Shown here: piece after piece, positions 7,696-16,195 of the stretch
How positions within the stretch are numbered: position 1 is the first letter of the stretch
Layout: the number at the start of each line of letters is the position of its first letter
From: Acidobacteriota bacterium
GTDB lineage: Bacteria; Acidobacteriota; Terriglobia; Bryobacterales; Bryobacteraceae
Length of the DNA: 64,000 bases
Assembly (NCBI GenBank): GCA_018268935.1
Contig: JAFDVS010000091.1
Span: 45,564 to 109,563, forward strand
Direction: 5' to 3'
The notes under the pieces: generated by a model
Told to the model about the DNA's origin: nothing
The model's input: only the letters and a program-made list of their open reading frames with translations
Database searches by the model: none
Made by a program: the position numbers and the translations under genes

Positions 7696-10347
7696 ATGTC
7701 ACTGGAAGCCGGGGTGCGGTTGGGGCCATACGAGATCCTTGCCCAATTGGGTCAGGGAGGGATGGGCGAAGTGTATCGTGCCACCGACACCAAGCTCGCG
7801 CGCACGGTGGCTCTCAAGGTTCTCTCCCCCGCACTCACCGGCGACGCCGACTACATGGCCCGCTTCACCCGCGAGGCCCACATCCTCGCTTCGTTCAATC
7901 ACCCCAACATCGCCACTATTTACGGGTTTGAGGATACAGGCAGTGTCCGCGCCCTGGTGATGGAACTCGTCGAAGGCCGCAATCTCGCCGATTGCATCGC
8001 CGCCGGGTCTTTGGGAATGGACGAGACCCTGCTCATTGCTAAACAAGTGGCGGAAGCCTTGGAAGCAGCCCACGACAAAGGCGTCGTCCATCGCGATCTG
8101 AAGCCCGCCAACATCATGCTCACTCCCGAAGGCGTAGTGAAGGTGCTCGACTTCGGGCTGGCCAAGCAGAGTGAGACACGGGCGTCATCGGGCGATCCTG
8201 CCCTGTCGCTCACCGTGCGCGCCACCCAGGCGGGTGTGGTGATGGGCACAGCAGGGTATATGTCTCCCGAGCAGGCAGCGGCGCGGCCCGCGGACCGCAG
8301 AGCCGATATCTGGGCGTTCGGCGTTGTGCTGTGGGAGATGCTGTGCCGCAAGCCGCTCTTCAGCGGCGAATCCATCGCGCACACGCTGGCCGACGTGCTG
8401 CGGGCGGAGATTGATTTAAGTAAACTGCCAGCCGAAACCCCGCCGCCGATTCGTGACCTGATCGCCCGCTGCCTGGAACGTGACGTGAAGAAGCGCCTGC
8501 AAGCCATCGGCGAAGCGCGCATCGCGATTGAAAAGTATCTGGCCAACCCGAAGGCCACCGCTGCCCCGCCAACAGCGAGCGAGCCGTCACGCCGCCGTTG
8601 GTTGCTCTGGGCGCTCGCAGGCATTCCTTCCCTCTTCGCCATCGCCCTGGCTTTCGTCCACTTCCGTGAGACACCGCCGGTGGAGCGCGTGCTTCGCTAC
8701 GAACTGGTTGCCCCCGCCAAGTCCACCCTGGACACCTTTGCCCTCTCTCCCGATGGCCGCCAACTCGCCATCGTGGGCGCAGCAGATGGGAAGCGGAAGG
8801 TGTTTGTGCGAGCTCTCGATACGCTGGTTTCGCAGCCGTTGAATGGCACCGATGACGCGCGGTATCCTTTCTGGTCGCCCGATAGCCGCAGCATCGGATT
8901 CTTCGCCGGCGGGAAGTTGAAAAAGATAACCTTGGACGGCGGTCCCGCCCAGATTCTCTGTGACGCCCAGGACGGACGTGGCGGCACCTGGAACAGCGAA
9001 GGTGTCATCGTCTTTGCTCCCTCCAACCGCGGAGGCCTCCATCGTGTACCCTCGGTGGGCGGTGTCCCCGTTGAAATCACGAAGCCGGGCAATGGTGTCA
9101 TCCATCGCTTTCCACTTTTCCTTCCCGATGGCCGCCGCTATCTCTTTCTTTCCAATTTGGGCGATCCCGGGAAGGATGGAATCTATTTGGGTTCGCTCGA
9201 CGGCGCACAGCCGGTGCGGGTGCTACCGGATGCCTCCAGCGCCTTGTACGTGCCGCCCCAACCAGGCAGCGGAAACGGCCACCTGCTATTCCACCGCCAG
9301 CGAACCTTGATGGCCCAACCTGTCGACCCCTCCACGCTCCAGGCCCGCGGCGAGTTGTTTCCCGTGGCCGAACAAATCGGGATCGCCAATCGCAACTTCA
9401 TGCAGGCCAGCGTCTCTACCAATGGCGTGTTGGTCTACTGGGCCAGCGATTTGTTTCGCGAAACCGGGCAATTGACCTGGTTTGACCGGACGGGAAAAAT
9501 GTTGGGCACCGTCGGCGGCAAAACCTCCACCCGCGACCTGTCATTGTCTCGCGACGAAAAGAGCGTGGCTGTCTCGCGCCGGCAGATTGCCGGCAACTCC
9601 GATATTTGGCTACATGAATTTGCGCGCGGAATAGAAACTCGATTCACTTTCACGGATGCCGCCAACGGCAATGCGGTCTGGTCTCCCGACAGCCGCTATC
9701 TGGTGTACAGCACTGTTGGGAGCACGGCCGGAATCTTTCGCAAGGAGACAAATGGCGCCGGCGCCGAAGAGAAAATATCGGACTCCTCCACAGACAGAGA
9801 TTTTCCGTTAGATTGGTCGCCGGATGGGCGTAGCCTTCTGATTGTGCATGGGGCTGCCAACGGCGCCGATTTGTGGGTCTTGCCCATGAAAGGAGAACGG
9901 AAGCCGGTCCCTTTTTTGCAAACCACCTTTAACGAGCAGCAGGGGCGATTCTCCCCCAACGGAAAGTGGGTGGCCTACGCTTCGGATGAATCGGGCCGCT
10001 ATGAAGTTTACGTGCGGCCGTTTCCTTCGGGGGATAGCAAATGGAGAGTCTCGCCAGAAGGCGGTGATTTTCCGCTGTGGCGCGGCGATGGCAAGGAAAT
10101 CTATTATCTGACTCCGGACCGTAAGCTGATGGCTGCCGCCGTGATCGAAGGGCGCGATGGAATTGCAGTCTCCGTCCCACAGCAGTTGTTCGCCACGCAG
10201 ATGCATCCGCGGCCCAGCGGGGTGCCATTAAATTCCTATACCGTCAGCTCCGACGGCAAAAAAATTCTGATGGATACACGCCTTCCGGATCAGGGAGACT
10301 CCGCACTCACCGTGGTTGTGAACTGGTTGGGAGCGGTGAAGAAATAA
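7696..10347 (+). CDS. Transmembrane Ser/Thr protein kinase with C-terminal PD40/TolB-like propeller (copy 1)
   Basis: 883 residues. Kinase domain at about 10-275: P-loop GQGGMGEVYRA, VALKVL lysine, HRDLKPANIML catalytic loop, DFGLA, and GTAGYMSPEQ activation segment. One membrane helix follows (RRRWLLWALAGIPSLFAIAL). The rest, about 310-880, has repeated SPDGR-type blades (SPDSRSIGF, SPDGRSLLI, SPNGKWVAY) forming a TolB/PD40-like propeller outside the membrane. The layout predicts a receptor kinase that senses an external ligand and phosphorylates cytoplasmic targets; ligand and targets are unknown. Only 2 bases separate its stop from the start of the next kinase, so the pair is probably co-transcribed and translationally coupled. 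Confidence 0.93.
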   Translation: MSLEAGVRLGPYEILAQLGQGGMGEVYRATDTKLARTVALKVLSPALTGDADYMARFTREAHILASFNHPNIATIYGFEDTGSVRALVMELVEGRNLADCIAAGSLGMDETLLIAKQVAEALEAAHDKGVVHRDLKPANIMLTPEGVVKVLDFGLAKQSETRASSGDPALSLTVRATQAGVVMGTAGYMSPEQAAARPADRRADIWAFGVVLWEMLCRKPLFSGESIAHTLADVLRAEIDLSKLPAETPPPIRDLIARCLERDVKKRLQAIGEARIAIEKYLANPKATAAPPTASEPSRRRWLLWALAGIPSLFAIALAFVHFRETPPVERVLRYELVAPAKSTLDTFALSPDGRQLAIVGAADGKRKVFVRALDTLVSQPLNGTDDARYPFWSPDSRSIGFFAGGKLKKITLDGGPAQILCDAQDGRGGTWNSEGVIVFAPSNRGGLHRVPSVGGVPVEITKPGNGVIHRFPLFLPDGRRYLFLSNLGDPGKDGIYLGSLDGAQPVRVLPDASSALYVPPQPGSGNGHLLFHRQRTLMAQPVDPSTLQARGELFPVAEQIGIANRNFMQASVSTNGVLVYWASDLFRETGQLTWFDRTGKMLGTVGGKTSTRDLSLSRDEKSVAVSRRQIAGNSDIWLHEFARGIETRFTFTDAANGNAVWSPDSRYLVYSTVGSTAGIFRKETNGAGAEEKISDSSTDRDFPLDWSPDGRSLLIVHGAANGADLWVLPMKGERKPVPFLQTTFNEQQGRFSPNGKWVAYASDESGRYEVYVRPFPSGDSKWRVSPEGGDFPLWRGDGKEIYYLTPDRKLMAAAVIEGRDGIAVSVPQQLFATQMHPRPSGVPLNSYTVSSDGKKILMDTRLPDQGDSALTVVVNWLGAVKK

Positions 10348-10349
10348 CT

Positions 10350-12998
10350 ATGGCGCTGCAAATCGGCACACGGCTGGGGTCCTACGAAATCCTCGCCCAA
10401 TTGGGGCAGGGAGGTATGGGCGAAGTGTACCGTGCCACCGACACCAAACTCGCGCGCACGGTGGCTCTCAAAGTTCTCTCCCCCGCGCTCACCGGCGATG
10501 CCGACTACATGGCCCGCTTCACCCGCGAGGCCCACATCCTCGCTTCCTTCAATCATCCCAACATCGCCACGATTTACGGTTTTGAGGATTCAGGCAGTGT
10601 CCGCGCCCTGGTGATGGAACTCGTCGAAGGCCGCAACCTCGCCGAGTGCATCGCCGCCGGTTCGCTGGCAATGGAAGACACCCTGCTCATCGCCAAACAG
10701 ATTGCCGAAGCCCTGGAAGCAGCCCACGACAAAGGCATCGTCCATCGCGATCTGAAGCCCGCCAACATCATGCTCACGCCCGAAGGCGTCGTGAAGGTGC
10801 TCGACTTCGGCCTAGCAAAGCAGAGTGAGACACGGGCGTCATCGGGTGATCCTGCCCTGTCGCTCACCGTCCGCGCCACGCAAGCCGGCGTGGTGATGGG
10901 CACTGCAGGATACATGGCGCCGGAGCAGGCTGCGGCGAGACCAGCCGATCGTCGTGCCGATATCTGGGCGTTTGGCGTCGTGCTATGGGAGATGCTCTGC
11001 CGCAAGCCGCTGTTCAGCGGGGAGTCCATCGCGCACACACTGGCCGATGTACTGCGCGCGGAGATTGATCTAAGCAAACTACCCGCTGAAACCCCGCCGC
11101 CGATTCGTGACCTGCTCGGCCGCTGCCTGGATCGCGACGTGAAGAAGCGCCTGCAAGCCATCGGCGAAGCACGCATCGCCATTGAGAAATATCTGGCGGA
11201 TCCGAAAGCCTCCACCCCGATTCCAACCGTTACGCCGGCCCCCTCCACGCGGCGCGCCTGGTTGCCTTGGGCTGCCGCGGCTGTGTTCGGTTGTGCCGCT
11301 CTCGCTCTGAGCTTCACTCATTTTCGGGAAACTCCTCCCGCCGAGCGTGTGCTCAAATTTGCCGTCGCCGCTCCTGAAAACACTCTCATCCACACCTTCG
11401 CGATTTCTCCCGATGGGCGTTACCTGGCAATGGCCGTGCAGAAACTAGGGAAACGCAATCTTTGGGTGCACACGCTGGACACCTTGACCACCCAGGAAAT
11501 CAAGGACACCGAAGACGCGATGTATCCCTTCTGGTCTCCGGATAGCCGCACCATCGCCTTCTTCGGCTCCGGCAGATTGCGGAAGGTCGCAGCGGATGGT
11601 GGGGCGCCTCTGGTGCTCTGCGATGCCCCTGACGGACGTGGCGGAACCTGGAACCGGGATGGCGTCATCGTTTTCGCACCCACCAACGCCGGCGCTCTGC
11701 AGCGCGTATCGGCGATGGGTGGTGTGCCCGTTGCGGCAACAAAGCGGAAGGGGAAGGAGATTCACCGTTTTCCCCACTTTCTTCCCGACGGCAACCGATT
11801 TGTTTATACCGAAAACACCGGCGATGCCCATGGGATTTACGTTGGGTCGCTCGACGGGCAGACCTCATGGCGGCTCTTGCCGGAAGTTACCAGCGCCGTG
11901 TATCAGGCGGCTGGGGACGGAATCGGGCATCTGCTGTTCCTTCGCCAGCGCACGTTGGTAGCGCAGCCCATCATGGAGAAATCGCTCCAACCCGCGGGAG
12001 GGCTCTTCCCAGTGGCACAGGGAATTTTGCAGGGCACCCATCTGAACTATTCCCACGTCTCGGTGTCTACCAACGGACTGCTGGTGTACTGGAACAGCGC
12101 AACGGGCGCGGCGCAGAACCAACTCTCCTGGTTCGATCGCAACGGTAAGCCGCAAGGAAACGTAGGGGCCCCCGGTCCCGTCATGGAACTTGCTCTCTCT
12201 CCTGATGAGAAGACGGTAGCCTCTCGCCGCGAAGCCGGACAGAGTACCGACATCTGGCTCCACGAGTTTGCACGTGGTGTAGACGCTCGGTTCACGTTTG
12301 ATCTGTCGCTCAATGGGGAACCGGTCTGGGCCCCCGATGGACGCCGCCTCGTGTTCACGTCCAATCGCGGAGGCACGAGTGATCTCTTCCTGAAAGACAC
12401 CAGCGGCAGCGCGCAGGAAGAGCGGCTCTTGAAGACGCCTCCCGCCGGCTCCAGGTTACCCAGCGACTGGGCCAGGGGTGGCCGCACCATTGTGTACCGC
12501 GAACAGGGCGACCTATGGGTGGTGAACGTGGATGGGGAGCGCAAACCCTCTCCGATCTATAAAACCCCATTCAATGAAAGCCAGGCGAAATTCTCACCCG
12601 ATGGCCGATGGCTCGCGTATTCCTCGGATGAATCCGGGCGTCTGGAAGTCTACGTTCGCCCCTTCCCCGCCGGAGTCGGCAAATGGAAGGTTTCCATCAA
12701 TGGTGGCGACTTGCCGCAGTGGCGGAGTGACGGCAAGGAGATCTTCTATCTCTCGCCGGAACGCCACCTGATGGCAGCGGGCGTGAAGCCAGGAAGCGGA
12801 GCCCAGCCTTCCTTTGAGGTGGAGACCGCACAGGAGCTGTTTGCGATGGCCCTGCCCTTCTTCCAGCCGGGATTTAACCAGTATCCGTATGCGGTGACGC
12901 GTGACGGGAAACGCTTCCTCGTGGTGACAAGGGGAGGCGGGCGCAACGAACAGCCGCTCACGGTTTTCTCCAACTGGCTGGGGGCGTTGCGGAAATAA
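10350..12998 (+). CDS. Transmembrane Ser/Thr protein kinase with PD40/TolB-like propeller (copy 2)
   Basis: 882 residues, a tandem paralogue of the preceding kinase. The kinase domain has all motifs (GQGGMGEVYRA, HRDLKPANIML, DFGLA, GTAGYMAPEQ). By eye it differs from copy 1 at only about a dozen positions over residues 12-280, including long identical stretches of DNA. In contrast the membrane helix (WLPWAAAAVFGCAALALSF) and the propeller domain are much more diverged. That pattern suggests recent duplication with fast sensor divergence, or gene conversion confined to the kinase part. The ATG is 2 bases after the stop of copy 1. Confidence 0.93.
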   Translation: MALQIGTRLGSYEILAQLGQGGMGEVYRATDTKLARTVALKVLSPALTGDADYMARFTREAHILASFNHPNIATIYGFEDSGSVRALVMELVEGRNLAECIAAGSLAMEDTLLIAKQIAEALEAAHDKGIVHRDLKPANIMLTPEGVVKVLDFGLAKQSETRASSGDPALSLTVRATQAGVVMGTAGYMAPEQAAARPADRRADIWAFGVVLWEMLCRKPLFSGESIAHTLADVLRAEIDLSKLPAETPPPIRDLLGRCLDRDVKKRLQAIGEARIAIEKYLADPKASTPIPTVTPAPSTRRAWLPWAAAAVFGCAALALSFTHFRETPPAERVLKFAVAAPENTLIHTFAISPDGRYLAMAVQKLGKRNLWVHTLDTLTTQEIKDTEDAMYPFWSPDSRTIAFFGSGRLRKVAADGGAPLVLCDAPDGRGGTWNRDGVIVFAPTNAGALQRVSAMGGVPVAATKRKGKEIHRFPHFLPDGNRFVYTENTGDAHGIYVGSLDGQTSWRLLPEVTSAVYQAAGDGIGHLLFLRQRTLVAQPIMEKSLQPAGGLFPVAQGILQGTHLNYSHVSVSTNGLLVYWNSATGAAQNQLSWFDRNGKPQGNVGAPGPVMELALSPDEKTVASRREAGQSTDIWLHEFARGVDARFTFDLSLNGEPVWAPDGRRLVFTSNRGGTSDLFLKDTSGSAQEERLLKTPPAGSRLPSDWARGGRTIVYREQGDLWVVNVDGERKPSPIYKTPFNESQAKFSPDGRWLAYSSDESGRLEVYVRPFPAGVGKWKVSINGGDLPQWRSDGKEIFYLSPERHLMAAGVKPGSGAQPSFEVETAQELFAMALPFFQPGFNQYPYAVTRDGKRFLVVTRGGGRNEQPLTVFSNWLGALRK

Positions 12999-13012
12999 CC
13001 CGCAGTCAAGCG

Positions 13013-13049
13013 TTAACCGAACGGTTCACAGATTAACCGCACGGCTCAC
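13013..13049. repeat. Two 17-bp direct repeats, 20-bp period, upstream of the cytochrome-ankyrin gene
   Basis: TTAACCGaACGGtTCAC at 13013-13029 and TTAACCGcACGGcTCAC at 13033-13049 differ at two positions. The 20-base period puts both on the same face of the helix, as expected for paired operator sites. They lie in the 194-base gap between the kinases and the cytochrome gene. Confidence 0.45.
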
Positions 13050-13169
13050 GTTACGGCACTCCTGCAACGAAGCTTCAATCACTTACGCAGATGGTGGATG
13101 ACGTGCCCCACAAGGGCGCCCAGTTAGTCATCCCAACTTAGCGGAGTTTCTCCGAAAAACCCGCTATGC

Positions 13170-13185
13170 AAGCCTGAGGAGGCTT
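13170..13185 (+). promoter_or_regulatory. Hairpin enclosing the Shine-Dalgarno sequence of the cytochrome-ankyrin gene
   Basis: AAGCCT / AGGCTT form a perfect 6-bp stem around the loop GAGG. The strong GAGGAGG ribosome-binding site (13176-13182) lies in the loop and 3' arm, 10 bases before ATG 13193. A second small stem (CGGAG TTT CTCCG) lies just upstream at about 13142-13154. Possible translational control; it could also be coincidence. Confidence 0.35.
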
Positions 13186-13192
13186 TTCGAGA

Positions 13193-15433
13193 ATGCAACA
13201 TCTGCTACGAGTGATGCTCGTCGCCGCTCCGCTCGCCGCGCAAACGGTGATGCCGCCGGCGGCAAAAAAGAAGGTGGACTTCATCCGTGACGTCGAACCC
13301 ATCCTGGCCCAAAAATGTCATTCCTGCCATGGGGATGGGGTCCCGCAGGCAGGCCTCAATCTGAAGCGGAGGCAGAACGCCATGCGTGGCGGAGATTACG
13401 GCCCGGTGATCCAGGTGGGCAACAGCGCGGCCAGCAAGCTCATCAAGCGCGTCGTCAGCGGCGACGGCGGAATGCAGATGCCTCCCACCGGCGCCTTGTC
13501 CGAGGACGAGATCGGGATCCTGCGCGCCTGGATTGACCAAGGCGCGGATTGGCGCCTCGAAGTGAAGGAAGAGGCTCCGCCGAAACCGCTCGATCCGAAG
13601 GCGACGGCCCTCATCTCTGCCGTGCGCGGCGACGACGTAACTGCCGTCACCAAGGCCCTTGCGGCCAACCCGGAGATGGCGAAGTTGGCCGACAACGAGC
13701 GCAATTCGCTGCTCCATCACGCCACGGCGTTCGCTTCCACCGACATGATGAAGCTGCTGCTGGATAAAGGCGCGGACGTGAATGCCGTCAATCGCCGCAA
13801 GTCCACGCCCGCCCATTGGGCGGTCCACGATGAGGCGAAGATGCGCCTGCTACGCTCGCGCGGCGCCAACATCGACACCAAACAGGCCGAGGGGCGGACT
13901 CCGCTCTATCAGGCTGCCTCGCTGTCGAACGGAAACGCTGTCATCCGCTATCTGCTCCAGGAAGGCGCCGATCCCAATGCCAAGACCATGGCTGGAGCGA
14001 CGCCCTTGATGACCGCTGCCTCCCGCGGCAACGTCGAAGGCCTCAAATTGTTGCTGGCCAAAAAGGCCGAAGTAAACACGCAGGGCGGCAGCGGCGTCAC
14101 CGCCCTGATGAACGCCGCTTCCAGCGCCAACGCCAGTGCCGTCCGTCTGCTGCTCGAAAACGGCGCCAATCCCAATTTGAAGATGAAGAAGGGGGACACC
14201 GCGTTGATGGATGCGGCCACCTCCGGAGTGGAGGAGTCGGTCCGCCTGCTCTTGGATGCCGGTGCTGAAGTGAATGCGCGTGGGGAACGTGGTTATACGG
14301 CGTTGATGTACGCCGCGGCATCGGATGCTATGACGGCGGGCTCGGTGAAGCGGCTCCTCGACAAAGGCGCGGACGCGACGCTGGTGGCCGAAGGCGAGAC
14401 GGCGAAGTCCCTGGCGGTGAAACGCGGCGACACGGAAATCGCCCGGCTGCTCGGCGCCACCGACGAAGAGCGCAAACGCGGCGGCGTGGTTTCGGCCAAG
14501 AATAATCCCCCGCTGCCCGTTTCCGAAGCCGTGGGCAAAGCGCTCTCGCTGCTCGAAAAACAGAGCCACAACTTCATCCGTATCGGCGGCTGCAATTCCT
14601 GCCACGCACAGGATCTGCCATCGGCTGCGGTGGGGTTGGCGAAGGACCGTGGATTGCCGGCCCCGAAAGCAATCGCCCAATTGCCGGAATCCATGCGCGG
14701 CGTGAGCGCGGAACGCACGCTCGATCTGGGCGCATTCGGCCCCAGCAGCGTGGCCTGGGAATTGTTCGACTTCGGCATGAACCACGTCCCGGGCAATGCC
14801 TACACCGAAGCCTCCGCGCACTTCATCCGCGTGACGCAGGCTGCCGATGGTCACTGGCAGGCGCCTCAAGGCAAGCGTCCCCCGATGAGTGCGGGCGAGC
14901 AACTCTCGGCGGCGATGGCGATTTATTCGATGCAGAACTTCACCGCCCCGGCGGAAGTGAAGGATGCACAGAAGGCGATCGCCAAGGCTGCCGCCTGGCT
15001 GGCTGCTTCGAATCCTTCCTCCACGCAGGACCGCGCATTCCAGGTGATGGGGCTCGTGTGGGCCAAAGCCGATGCAGCCTCCATTGCACGCACCGCGAAG
15101 GCACTGGCCGCATCGCAGCGCGCCGATGGCGGCTGGAGCCAGTTGACGCACATGGGCACCGACGCTCATGCCACCGGCCAGGCCCTGTACGCGCTTTCGT
15201 TAGCGGGGATGGCCCCCAACGACACCGTATACAAGAAGGGCACGGACTACCTCCTTCGCAACCAGGCCCCCGACGGATCCTGGCACGTCAAGACGCGCTC
15301 GATCTGGCTGCAGCCTTACTTCGAGAGCGGTTTCCCCTACGGCCACGATCAATGGATCTCCGCCGCCGGGACCGCCTGGGCATCGATGGCGCTGTCGGCG
15401 ATGCAGGATAGCCGGACGCTGAGCAAACGCTAG
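13193..15433 (+). CDS. Secreted cytochrome c - ankyrin repeat - alpha/alpha-barrel cyclase-like fusion
   Basis: 746 residues. Signal peptide to about residue 17, then a PSD1-type cytochrome c domain with heme motif CHSCHG (residues 42-47) and the MQMPP methionine region. About seven ankyrin repeats follow (about 140-430; DKGADVNAVN, QEGADPNAKT, ENGANPNLKM, DAGAEVNARG). A second CxxCH (GGCNSCHAQDL, about residue 467) opens a C-terminal helical region with repeated Gly/Trp motifs (RADGGWSQL, APDGSWHVK) like squalene-cyclase/prenyltransferase barrels. Probable periplasmic redox scaffold; no enzymatic function can be assigned. Strong GAGGAGG ribosome-binding site. Likely its own transcription unit. 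Confidence 0.85.
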   Translation: MQHLLRVMLVAAPLAAQTVMPPAAKKKVDFIRDVEPILAQKCHSCHGDGVPQAGLNLKRRQNAMRGGDYGPVIQVGNSAASKLIKRVVSGDGGMQMPPTGALSEDEIGILRAWIDQGADWRLEVKEEAPPKPLDPKATALISAVRGDDVTAVTKALAANPEMAKLADNERNSLLHHATAFASTDMMKLLLDKGADVNAVNRRKSTPAHWAVHDEAKMRLLRSRGANIDTKQAEGRTPLYQAASLSNGNAVIRYLLQEGADPNAKTMAGATPLMTAASRGNVEGLKLLLAKKAEVNTQGGSGVTALMNAASSANASAVRLLLENGANPNLKMKKGDTALMDAATSGVEESVRLLLDAGAEVNARGERGYTALMYAAASDAMTAGSVKRLLDKGADATLVAEGETAKSLAVKRGDTEIARLLGATDEERKRGGVVSAKNNPPLPVSEAVGKALSLLEKQSHNFIRIGGCNSCHAQDLPSAAVGLAKDRGLPAPKAIAQLPESMRGVSAERTLDLGAFGPSSVAWELFDFGMNHVPGNAYTEASAHFIRVTQAADGHWQAPQGKRPPMSAGEQLSAAMAIYSMQNFTAPAEVKDAQKAIAKAAAWLAASNPSSTQDRAFQVMGLVWAKADAASIARTAKALAASQRADGGWSQLTHMGTDAHATGQALYALSLAGMAPNDTVYKKGTDYLLRNQAPDGSWHVKTRSIWLQPYFESGFPYGHDQWISAAGTAWASMALSAMQDSRTLSKR

Positions 15434-15439
15434 TACCGC

Positions 15440-15553
15440 ATGAGAAGTTCCGTAAGGCAGGCGGTTTCGCCTGCCTTACGAAACCCCCGTACATTATGAG
15501 AAGTTCTGAGTCCTACAGACACTTATTCTGTGGGGCAGGCGGTTTCGCCTGCC
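15440..15553. repeat. Two REP-like palindromic units in direct orientation
   Basis: Unit 1: ATGAGAAGTTC (15440-15450) then a perfect hairpin with 13-bp arms and a GTTT loop (15451-15480). Unit 2: ATGAGAAGTTC (15496-15506), a 27-base spacer, then GGCAGGCG-GTTT-CGCCTGCC (15534-15553). The repeated non-palindromic tag next to the palindrome is the usual form of REP sequences mobilised by a RAYT, whose gene follows directly. Confidence 0.75.
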
Positions 15554-15562
15554 TTGCAAACA

Positions 15563-16195
15563 ATGTCCGAATACCGCAGGCGACTACCGCATCTTCATCC
15601 CGACGATACCCGCCTCTTCCTTACCTGGCGCCTTTGGGGATCGCTGCCAGCCCAGAAAGAATCCGTTGTGTACCGCACAGCCGGCCATGCGTTCCTGGCC
15701 CAGGATCGGGTTCTGGACAGCCGAGTCTCGGGACCACTGTGGCTTCAGGACCCCCGGATTGCCGGCATTGTCGCTCGCGCAATCGTCATCGGTGAAATCG
15801 AAAGACGCTTCTACGAACTCTCCGCCTGGGTCGTCATGCCCAACCACGTCCATATGCTGATCCTGCCCGAGGTCGCCGTACCGATTCTGATGAGATGGTT
15901 GAAAGGCTCCACCGCTCGAAGTGCCAACCGGATCCTGGATCGGACAGGGCAACCATTCTGGCAAGACGAATCCTACGATCACTACTTGCGAGATCGAAAG
16001 CAGATAGGCCGGACGGTAGACTACATTGAGCGAAACCCCGTATCCGCCGGATTAGTGCAGTATCCCGAGAAATGGCCATGGTCCAGTGCGGGATGGCAGG
16101 CGAAACCGCCTTCCCCACCGGGCAACCACGACATCACTTCAACAACTCCGTCCAGTTCTCCACCACATGAATCGTGGGTGGAACGCCGTTCGTGA
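15563..16195 (+). mobile_element. REP-associated tyrosine transposase (RAYT, Y1/TnpA-REP family)
   Basis: 210 residues from ATG 15563. HUH-type single-strand endonuclease: the metal-binding HVH in VVMPNHVHMLILP, then FWQDESYDHYLRD with the presumed catalytic tyrosine and a following helix, and YIERNPVSAGLV, all standard for RAYTs. The protein nicks and joins single-stranded DNA next to REP hairpins. The ORF can be extended upstream, but that would translate the REP palindrome itself. Two REP units lie directly upstream and a third, inverted, copy is inside the 3' part of the ORF. The last 20 codons overlap the end of the convergent kinase gene, so the native C-terminus may be shorter. Confidence 0.85.
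16095..16110. repeat. Third REP copy, inverted, inside the RAYT 3' end
   Basis: GGCAGGCGAAACCGCC is the reverse complement of the upstream REP core with a 3-base shortening of one arm. With the two upstream units it brackets the transposase gene, the arrangement expected of a mobile REP-RAYT cassette. Confidence 0.6.

Noticed and set aside
13060..13192. Possible riboswitch upstream of the cytochrome-ankyrin gene
   Set aside because: Small stems are present but none of the conserved cores of known riboswitches could be matched.
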